Assembly (NCBI GenBank): GCA_943735955.1
Contig: OX030967.1
Span: 5,404,083-5,468,082, forward strand
Origin: Piscicola geometra
Taxonomy: Eukaryota; Annelida; Clitellata; Hirudinida; Piscicolidae
Length of the DNA: 64,000 nt
Direction of reading: 5' to 3'
In this document: positions 51,919 to 64,000 of the stretch, piece by piece
How the letters are laid out: each line of letters begins with the position of its first letter
How positions within the stretch are numbered: position 1 is the first letter of the stretch
Program-made: the position numbers and the translations under genes
The notes under the pieces: generated by a model
Told to the model about the DNA's origin: nothing
The model's database searches: none
Seen by the model: only the letters and a program-made list of their open reading frames with translations

Positions 51919-54420
51919 ATGTCACGATTTTCTAAAGGTATTTTTCAAAAAATTATTTATTAATAATTTAATTATTTTAATAATGAACATTTTAATTAAT
52001 TAAATAACTATAAATAATAGTTAACACAAATACTTTTAAAAAATATAAATAAATATTCAATTATTCTAGTTAATTTTTGATTTTTCTCTATTATATTGCA
52101 TAAATATATAATTTAATATAAATACCTTAAAAATTTTTTTAAAACATCTATTAACTCACCCCGCTTTCTTCCTTCCATGCAAGGAGGCACAGAAGAGAGA
52201 GTGGTGAGGGTGGTTGAAAAGGAGTTTAATGTTGAAATTCAGAAGAAAGAAAAAGAGATTGAGCTTATCGAGCAGGTTTGAATTTTTTAAATTTGTTAAT
52301 GATTATTAAATAAATAAGTTACAAAAATTCTAATTTTATAAAAATAAAATTCACCTTCTCCCCTCCCATCAGCGAATCAGCCTCCTCCATCAGAATCTGG
52401 ACCGACTCCGAAGCTTCATCACCATCAACTACTACTACAAGGTTCAAGCTACACACACTTGACCTTGACCTATTTCGACTTTTTGAAACTATTTATTTTA
52501 GTTTCATTTTAATTAAAAGGTTTCATGTGAATAGTAAGAATTAAATTGTTAATATTATGATAATAATTATTATTGGGAATAATTATTATTAATATATTAA
52601 AAACATCAACCAGCAGTCAAACAGTGAAGTCAAAGAAACAAATAAAATGGTGGCGAAGACTAAAAGTGTTCTGGAAAGGAACGAATGCATTGTGGGCAAG
52701 AGTCAACTCTCCATGCATCCAACCATTCGCGATGTGGTTGAACGCCTCATGAAACCAATCGTCCAACCACCATCCATCCATTCATCCTCCATCACTCCAT
52801 CATCCATCCATCCACCATCATTCAATCAACCATCTTTCATCCATTCATCATCCATCCCTCAACCTATTTTGAACCATTTCACAAACACCAATCACACCCA
52901 ACCAACCTCCAACCAACCACTAGGAAATACTTTAAGTAGGTCAAATTCTGAATCTACTTTTAGTTTCGGGGTTTATGATCATAGTAGTCAGTTAAAGATT
53001 AAATGTGAACCAGATTATAATGGAACTTATGGCAAAATGACTGACCAGAATGATGATGATTGTGTTTCTAAAAATGTCAAAAATAATACTATTAATAATA
53101 ATAATATTATTAATAATAATAATAAAGATAATAATAGTAATAAGCATGAAGATGATGATAACAAAAACAATAGTAATAGTAATAGTCATATAAACAATAT
53201 ATATAATAAGGATAATAATATTAATACTCATAAAAACAAGACCAATATCAAAGATGAATACACTCATATCCATATCAATAAAAACAACAATGATGATGAT
53301 GATGCTGACGTCATAAAAAACAATGTAAACAAAGACAACGTTAGACCTGACGTAAGCATAGAACATAAAAGAAGGGGTGATATGTTTTCATTGTATAGAA
53401 GCTTCATCATTGGCAATATCTCAAGGTTGTGATGATGATGATAATGATGATGATGATGATGATGATAATGAATATTAAAAATGAATTATTCATAAAATAA
53501 AATTATTTTAATTTAATTTTTTTGTTAATTGTAAAAACATTTTTTTCAGATGTCTTACACCGTACATCAAAACCAAATTCAACAACAACTACTTCATCAA
53601 CAACTACCACAAGAACAACAACAACAAAATGACTACTACTATCACCACCAACAACAACAACAATCCTAAAAACACCCCCACCATCCCTCCCTCCACTACT
53701 CCCACCACCACTACCACCAAAGACACCCACCAATGGATGGCCTATCTTAGGGAGGTGGATGGGGGGGAGAAGTTGGATGGGTGGATCGAGAGGGTAGTCT
53801 TCACGCTGCATGACTCATACTACCCCAATCACGTGGTGACCCTGAGGTGGGTGGGTGGTGGGGTGGAGAAGGGGAGGGGAAGGGGGGAGAGTAGTAGTAA
53901 GGTGATGATGATACATTTTTATTATTATTATTATTATGAATTAGTGTAAATATTTTTTATTTATCGCTTTTTTTGAATAAATAAAATATAAACAGTTTTA
54001 AATTCATTATCTCTATTTTTCCCTCAACCAATCACATCCATCTTCCTCCTCTCTCTCAACCAATCACATCCCTCCTCCTCCTCTCTCTCAACCAATCACA
54101 GCCGTCCGCCATTCCGAGTGGTGAGGAGGGGGTGGGGCGAGTTCAGGGTGGGCGTGGAGGTGGTTTTCAAATGGCCATTCCGTAAAACCATCAATCTTGT
54201 TCATCAACTCAAGGTGGGGTGGGGAAGGGGGAGGGGGTGGCTGGAGGAATGGGAGGGATAGGTTGGTAGATTAATGGGTAGGTGGGTGATGGGATGGATG
54301 TGTGGCTGGATGGATGGATGACTGAATGGCTCTGAGTGTATCATTATCATCACCATCATCATCACCATCATTATCATCACCATCATCACCATTATCATCA
54401 TCACCATCACCATCATCACC

Positions 54421-54452
<32 letters not shown>

Positions 54453-54618
54453 TATCATCATCACCAATTCAGCTCGACAAAACCTTCACTGGCCTACAAA
54501 TGCCTGGACATGAACAAGTGATGCCGATTTGTATTTATATATTATTATTATTATTTTAAGTTATTATTATTATTATTATACCTGTTTGAACATTGCTACC
54601 ATCATCCTCGTCGTCATC

Positions 54619-54650
<32 letters not shown>

Positions 54651-57390
54651 CATCAAGGTGATAGAGGTAGAACTAACACAGTTTCCTGGTTCCGATGAGC
54701 TACTCATGGATAATAATAATATCGATAATGATGCTGATGATGATGCTGATGGTGATGATGATAATGATGATGATGATGAAGAGAAAGAAGAGGATGCTGT
54801 TGCTGATGATGATACTAAAATTAACCTTTCTGATGGTGGGTGTGGGGGTGAGGTCAGGAAAAGATGGAATAATGGTCTTGCAGCCAAAAAAACAACAACA
54901 ACACCACTTCCATCTACAACTACAACACCACTTCCATCTACAACTACAACAACAACAACAAAAATTGCATTTTCAACAACAACAAAAACACTTGGATCTG
55001 CAACAACAACAGCAACAACAATAACATTTCCATCTTCAACAACGATTACTACTACATTATCGAAAGCTCCAGTTACTAATGTTTCTACTAATTGTTCTTC
55101 TACTAATAGTACTACTAATATTACTAATTATAATTTTGTACCTAAAAACTCTCCACAACAACAACAACTACCTTTTAGAAGTCTTACTATGCCCATAGTT
55201 AGACCCCCACTAACACCCAAGCTGCTACAACCACCCGCACTACTGCAACCACCGAAACTACTATCACCACCGAAACTACTATCATCTCCAAAAGTACTAT
55301 CATCCCCAACACTACAACCACAAAAACTACTTTCATCGCCAACGTTACAACAATCGCCAACACTCCAACAACAACTACAACAACTAAATCTACAACTGCA
55401 TCTAAAACAACAGCAACAACAACCACAACAAAAACCTCCATTCTCACCTCTTCAACAACATCTCAACAAATCACCCGCCATCATCATCAAGCAACCGCAA
55501 CTACTACTATCACCACGACTACATGTGCAACAACCTCAACAACAATTGCAACAATCTCAACAACAATTGCAACAACCTCAACAACAACAACAAGGATTTC
55601 CAATTAAGGTGCTCAGTAAACAACAACTCAACCAAAAAGTATCTATAGCATCCTCTCTTAGACAACAACTACAACAAAATCTAAAATCACAACAACAACT
55701 ACAACAACCACAACAACAACAAAAACCACTGCAACTACAACCACAACAACAACCACAACAAAAACCACAACAACTACAACTGCAACAACAACCACAACAA
55801 CTGCAACCACAACAACTACAATCACAACAACTACAATCACAACAACAACTACAACAAAAACCACAACAACCACAACAACAACCACAACAACCACAACAAC
55901 TACAACAACTGCAACAACTACAACAACATAGGACTCTTATCAAACTAATGCCACAACAACAACTACTACAAAAAAGGCCTCTTCTCGTTTACCAAAAATC
56001 ACTGAAAATATTAAATATTAATAATAATATAATAATAAATACTACTACTACTAATACTAACAACAACAACAAGAATAATTATAATAATAATATAACTGAT
56101 TACCAAACAAAAAATAACATCAAACTTCTAAGAGAAAAAATAGAAAATGAAAAAAATACAAACTATTTGAAGAAAAATAGCACTTTTACTGCTACTATTA
56201 ATACTACTACCACTACTGCCACTTCTATTACTAATAATAGTACTACTACAACTACTAATAGTAATAAAGTTGTTGGTTATAGTAGTTATAGTAGTAGTAG
56301 TATTAATAATAAAAACAAAAAATTCGTTTCAATTCTAAACCATAACTTTGTAAACAAGAGCAACAATAAAAATAATAAAACAAATAATAAAAATAATAGT
56401 AATAATCATTTAATCATTGCTGCTAATGACTATAAGAATAAGTTAGACGCCTTCATAGAAATGACTACTAAGAATATAAGGTAATTAAATTGGCTATGAT
56501 AATGATGATGATGGTAGTGGTTATGATGATGGTAGCGATTATGATGACGATGATGATGATGATCTATACCTCCACTTCTCCCACTCCTCGCCCAGCCCCA
56601 AAGACCACTTCTGCATGGACAGTCTCCTGACCACCATCGCCCTCAAGTGCCCTCTCATCCGTGCCCATCAGGATGAAGGTTCATCCATCCACCCATCCAT
56701 TCATCCATCCATCCATCCATCCATCCATCCACCCATTCATCTATCTATCCATCCATTCATCCATCCATCCATCCATTCATCCATCCATCCACCCATTCAT
56801 CATCCATCCATCCATCCATTCATCCATCCATCCACCCATTCATCATCCATTTATCCATCCACTCATCATCCATTTCCCATTCATCCATCCATCCATCCAT
56901 CCACCCATTCATCATCCATTTCCCATTCATCCATTCATCCATCCATCCACCCATTCATTATCCATTTCCCATTTATCCATTCATTCATCCATCCATCCAC
57001 CCATTCATCATCCATTCATCCATCCATCCACCCATTCATCATCCATTTCCCATTTATCCATTCATTCATCCATCCACCCATTCATCATCCATTTCCCATT
57101 CATCCATTCATCCATCCATCCATCCATCCACCCATTCATCATCCATTTCCCATTCATCCATCCATCCACCCATTCATCCATCCATTTCCCATTCATCCAA
57201 TCATTTTTTTCTAATCTTATTCATCCCTCTATCCATCCACCCACTCACCACCCCTCCACAGACCACCTCCCCTACAAGACACCCACCGACACCCTCTCCT
57301 CTTCCCTGCAAAGTCTGCCCAAGAGGAGGGCTCTCGAGGTTTCATCATTTCCATTATTATCATGATTATCATTATTGATTGCAATATTGC

Positions 57391-57439
<49 letters not shown>

Positions 57440-59037
57440 GTTATTATTATTATCATTTAATTTAGATTATTCATTTTAATATTTTCATTAATTTGAGTGA
57501 AAACAAGTTATATTGGTTTATTATTATCTTTATTATTATTTTCATTATTCAGGTTATCAGAGCCGGCGTTATCCACAAATGCTTGCAACACGTCATCCAT
57601 AATAATAAAAAAAACAAAAATAATATTATTATTAATATTATTATTAATAATAATAATATTAATAATATTATTACTAAAGATAGTTTCAATAATGATGGTG
57701 GTGCAAAAAATAAATTCATACAAAATGATGAGGTTCTCAATAATGATAATAATGATAATAATGCCAAAAACAAAACCGCTACCACCTCCATCACGAAAAT
57801 CCACAACAACAACACAACAACAATTGACTGGATGGATGGATGGGAGAGGGTGGACAAGTGGAGGGTGTTGTGGTGGTGTCGTGTGCGTGGTTACACTCCA
57901 TTGGACGATGGTGATTGGGTGGGAGAGGGTGGATTGAGGGATGGGGTTTGAGGGGTTAGGATAGGTGGTTCGTGTGGTGGTGGTTGTGCTGAGAGTTGGG
58001 TGATGGTTTGTGGTGGGAGTATGGTGGTGGTTGGTGGTGTAGGTGTTTATTTATTTCCCGCCACAAAACAGAAATCAAAAAAAGTTTCAAGAAACGTGGA
58101 AAAGACTCAATAGAAAACATTCTCAACCCCATTCCCACCCTCAATTCCACCATTAAAGCACCCCCAATTCCCTCCACCCCCACCCACTCTTCCACCATCA
58201 CTTGCCTCCAAACATTACTGGATGAACTTGAGGCTTATTCTACTAGTCATGCTGATAATGATGATGAGGACGATGATGATGATGATGTTTTGATTGATGT
58301 TGAAGGTTTGGTTATGATTAATTTTTTCTCATTCTTTATTTATTTTTAACAATTATTTATATCTTTTTTATTCATTTAATTATTTCATTTCAGGTTCTGG
58401 TGCAAGCACTGCAAACTCTGAGCACCACTGTGATATAACCATCAATAACAACAACAATGATAACAAGGATAATAATAATAATAATAACAATAATGATAAC
58501 AATGATAATAATAGTTTAATAATCCTACATGAACCACTATCATTAGAAGCTCAGTATGTGAAATCAATTATGGAAATGGTAATTATAATAATAATTTGTC
58601 CATTAAAACATCATTACTATTATCATCATCAACATTATTTACCATCATCATCGTCATCATCATTAACACTATCATCATCAGTACCATTATTTATCATCGT
58701 CATCATGATCACTCCCATCATCATCATCATGACTACCAGGTGGGTTTCAGGCAAAAGAACGCATCGTCACTTCTCTACGAGTCCTTAGCCGCTGTTACTA
58801 TTTGCATGATTATTATTATGTTTATTATTATTATTATTATTAAAAGTAATTTTAATAGTTTTATTATCATTATTAATTGCATTATTTATGTTAAAAATAA
58901 ATGTATTAATGAATTATTATCATTAGAATGAATTTATTAGTTTTATTATTATTTTTATCACTTTAATGAATTTTGTTAATTCTGTTATTATTATTATTGT
59001 TATTCACCATCGTCATCATCGTTATCTCCATCATCAT

Positions 59038-59087
<50 letters not shown>

Positions 59088-59496
59088 CCATCATCATCAT
59101 CAGGCTCTCAGGGCATTTCTCTTCCACTTCCTTGGGGTGTCTCACCAGCGTAGATTACAACGACTCATGGATGAAGAAGATGAAGATGAGGAGGAGAAAA
59201 ATAATAATGATGATAATGATGATAACGGTAAGAATACTCATAATGGTAATGATGATTTAGGGGAAAAAGACGGCGATGATGATGATGATGATGCTGTGAG
59301 TAGTAGTAGTGGTAGTTGTGGCGTTGGTGTAAGACGAAGACGTGGTGGTGGTGATGATGATGATGTGGAGGGTTGTGGAGGTGGTGCTGGTGATGATACC
59401 GAGATAAATTGTTGGGACGTGTTTGGCGCCATTTTATCGGAAGACGTTTTTTCGTTCCTAAGCAACAATCACGTGGGAGTGCCGGAAGAAGAATAA
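51919..59496 (+). CDS. YEATS2: YEATS domain-containing protein 2 (ATAC complex acyl-lysine reader)
   Basis: Histone acyl-lysine reader and scaffold of the ATAC acetyltransferase complex. Exons: 51919-51937, 52184-52275, 52373-52441, 52614-53425, 53550-53846, 54102-54213, 54473-54517, 54658-56480, 56596-56678, 57262-57338, 57553-57910, 58072-58305, 58394-58578, 58740-58793, 59104-59496. They total 4653 nt (1550 residues) in consistent phase. An N-terminal coiled segment ([20 protein letters not shown]) precedes the YEATS domain, about residues 316-492. The domain contains [35 protein letters not shown] and [15 protein letters not shown]; the HxSY and GWGEF acyl-pocket residues are kept. The large eighth exon is Thr/Asn-rich and then about 45% Gln. 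The C-terminus keeps the [13 protein letters not shown] block and the final [15 protein letters not shown]. The very short first exon (MSRFSKG) is tentative. Human YEATS2 is 1422 residues. Confidence 0.92.
54003..54101. repeat. Tandem CCAATCACA / pyrimidine repeat ending in a YEATS2 acceptor
   Basis: Three copies of a 37 bp unit made of CAACCAATCACATCC plus a CTCCTCCTCTCTCT tract. The last one ends AACCAATCACAG, the acceptor of exon 54102-54213. Confidence 0.85.
56681..57225. repeat. CATCCATCC minisatellite in YEATS2 intron
   Basis: (CCAT)n with recurrent CATTCATCATCCATTTCCCA blocks at 45-80 bp spacing, filling the intron between 56678 and 57262. Confidence 0.93.
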
Positions 59497-60319
59497 AAAT
59501 CATAATAATTAAGTTTATTATTACTATTTTTTAATTATTTTTTTAATTATCATTATCATGTGTGTTGTCTTTCTATTAAGAATTCTTTTTTTGGCTACTC
59601 ATTTATTTTACGATTAAACGCAACACAAATCGATTTTCTTCATCATTGGTCTGATACATTCTTTGTGATCATTACCCACACAAAAGAATATGATCGATTA
59701 GAAGGACGCAATAGATGTCGCTACACAGAAGAATTAATGACATTCAGTATGTACTAATAGACAATTAGTATGTACTAATAGACTATTAGTACAATTAGTA
59801 TGTACTAATAGACTATTAGTACAATTAGTATGTACTTATAGACTATTAGTACAATTAGTATGTACTAATAGACTATTAGTACAATTAGTATGTACTAATA
59901 GACTATTAGTAGATAGTACATACAAAAAGTAGACAAATTATAAAACTGTTATCAAATCATCATAATTATATTTTTCTTTCACTTTTCATAATGGCGTAAA
60001 AACTTCATCGAAAAATCTAAGATGATATTATGGGCCTAATATTGTTTTGTGCTCTTTTGGCGCCTAGCAATCAATGGAAAAACGATCGATCGGTGTTGAT
60101 AATGATATTTCGAAATGGTCTGATGGAGTTATTTTTGCGTCCGCGCCACTTTGTAATTGAGTATTAGAGATTTTAAATTATATCTTTATTATCTTTGAAA
60201 TTTTTCGTTATCATCATTATTATTATTTACAATGAAATTTATTTTAAACATTTCTTGATTATATATTATTATTATTATTATAAATTTAATTGCAAAAGAC
60301 CAAAGACTCTATTTAGGGC
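59497..60319. other. Convergent intergenic region with 30-bp minisatellite
   Basis: Between the 3' ends of YEATS2 (+) and the EF-hand gene (-). A 30 bp tandem repeat occupies 59742-59921. The rest is AT-rich with no coding similarity. Confidence 0.6.
59742..59921. repeat. 30-bp minisatellite, about six units
   Basis: Tandem units built from TAGTATGTACTAATAGACTA and TTAGTACAAT. Each is internally palindromic (TAGTACxxTTAGTATGTACTA), so single strands can form hairpins. Confidence 0.93.
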
Positions 60320-60785
60320 CTAAATTTTAGGCTTTTCCAATGTGGAGTTTTTGTAGCTGACGAAAAATTCATCAAAGCTGATTAAGCCATTCTGGTCTGA
60401 GTCGCAATGCTTCAGAGCTGCCTGAGTGAGGGATGGAAGGATGAGTGCATGGAGGAATGAATGGATGGATGGATTGATTGGTTGGTTGATATATGGATGG
60501 ATGGAGAATAGGTGTAAAAGAATGGTTGAATAGTAGATAGATGGTTCATGTATTGATGTGTGAAAGATGATGAAAGCATAAATATGAAAATACTAATATA
60601 TTGAACTTTTAACATCTCCCTAAACTCACGTCAACGAGCTCTTGAACCATGGTGTCAGTGACGATTTCCGAAGCTCTGATTGACAAACAAATTCTGAAAA
60701 ACTTTGCCAATTCTTTTCTATCCAAGGTGCCATTTTTGTTTCCATCTAAGAACTTAAACGCTTGTTTCACTCTATCCTCTGACAT
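60320..60785 (-). CDS. Small two-EF-hand calcium-binding protein (calmodulin-like)
   Basis: Two exons, 60630-60785 and 60320-60421, encode 85 residues. Two canonical EF-hand loops are present. The first is DGNKNGTLDRKE, the second DSDQNGLISFDE, with acidic residues at loop positions 1, 3 or 5 and 12. Each is flanked by amphipathic helices (RVKQAFKFL, KFFRICL, DEFFVSYKN). Donor GTGAGT and acceptor CACTCAG are clean and in phase. The length equals half a calmodulin, as in polcalcin-like or parvalbumin-sized proteins. The subfamily and target are not recognised. Its promoter is divergent from LRRFIP at 61273. Confidence 0.88.
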
Positions 60786-61272
60786 GTTGTACTTTTATAA
60801 TTGAATTACGTGCAATTATTTTCAAAATGATCATGTCTTTGTAATATACACGCATGGATTTAATTTAGTTTGAGATGCGGTTCTGTTAAATAGTGTCTGG
60901 GGCTGTTGCTATGGAAATACACAAATCTTTTGCCAGTTCATCCTTTTCATCTTTTAGGAGTGATTATACGTTTTTGAGACAATCTATATTCATGAAAATA
61001 ATAATTCTTATCTTTTTACTTCTTAATAATGTTTAAAATCTGTGATTTTTGTGTAAGTTTTAAAAATAAACTTTTGTATTTAGTGTTTTTGCACACTTTG
61101 TGACTTTTAAAAATGGCGTCGAAAATTTCATCGCAGCTGATGACTTAAATGCTCATGAAACTAACAAAACCTTATAATAAAAAGCCAAAAATATTCAAGA
61201 ACTATCCAAATAAAAATAAATAAAAATATTTAAAGTTTAGATTCATAGATAGTGAGTAATCATTACTCAGTA
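60786..61272. promoter_or_regulatory. Divergent promoter region, EF-hand gene / LRRFIP
   Basis: 487 bp between divergent start codons at 60785 (-) and 61273 (+). AT-rich, no other gene seen. Confidence 0.5.

Positions 61273-64000
<2,728 letters not shown>

Noticed and set aside
59560..59757. 65-codon plus-strand frame after YEATS2
   Set aside because: No family similarity, no flanking splice or polyadenylation support, and it runs into the 30 bp minisatellite.

Overview
The window is nuclear DNA of an invertebrate animal, most likely a spiralian (mollusc or annelid type); the species cannot be read from the sequence. The evidence is short spliced exons with GT-AG introns and closely packed single-copy animal genes. 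There are also tRNA-derived SINEs, a CR1/L2-type LINE fragment, two hAT-type MITEs and very heavy micro- and minisatellite content. Gene models were built by eye from translated similarity to known animal families. For UBE4A, WDR13, DDI1/2, YEATS2 and the USP6NL-like gene, exon phases chain without a break from start to stop, which is strong internal support.

Layout, left to right. 1-2060 (-): 3' part of a RASSF2/4/6-type gene running off the left edge. 2729-17646 (-): complete UBE4A (U-box E4 ubiquitin ligase, 23 exons), swollen by low-complexity insertions and by a 3.8 kb G-rich minisatellite in one intron. 17814-18386 (+): small two-exon gene for an unrecognised tail-anchored protein, sharing a 167 bp head-to-head promoter with UBE4A. 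19110-25504 (-): WDR13 with an unusual C-terminal extension of about 515 residues. 25952-39324: a cluster of small secreted proteins with PAN/apple-like cysteine patterns. It holds genes at 26396 (-), 27472 (+, with an FTP lectin domain), 38411 (-) and 39324 (-). The gene at 38411 is split by an 8.2 kb array of about 273 near-identical 30 bp units. 40515-43752 (-): DDI1/2 aspartic protease. 44300-44992: hAT MITE. 45193-51461 (-): USP6NL/RN-tre-like TBC RabGAP, with a LINE fragment and a second hAT MITE in its introns. 51919-59496 (+): YEATS2. 60320-60785 (-): small EF-hand protein. 61273 to the right edge (+): LRRFIP1/2, 5' part.

The housekeeping genes are not an operon or pathway set. UBE4A and DDI1/2 both act in ubiquitin-proteasome turnover, YEATS2 is a chromatin reader and the USP6NL-like protein is a Rab GAP. 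The PAN cluster looks like a locally duplicated family of secreted proteins: three members share an almost identical 5' leader next to the start codon.

The most unusual features are these. (1) The 30 bp array starts 8 bp inside the donor of a PAN gene and ends by supplying the 3' splice site of what looks like half an exon. (2) Splice sites in many genes sit directly inside microsatellites. (3) There are about 95 tandem G-quadruplex motifs in a UBE4A intron. (4) UBE4A, YEATS2 and WDR13 carry large in-frame low-complexity protein expansions.
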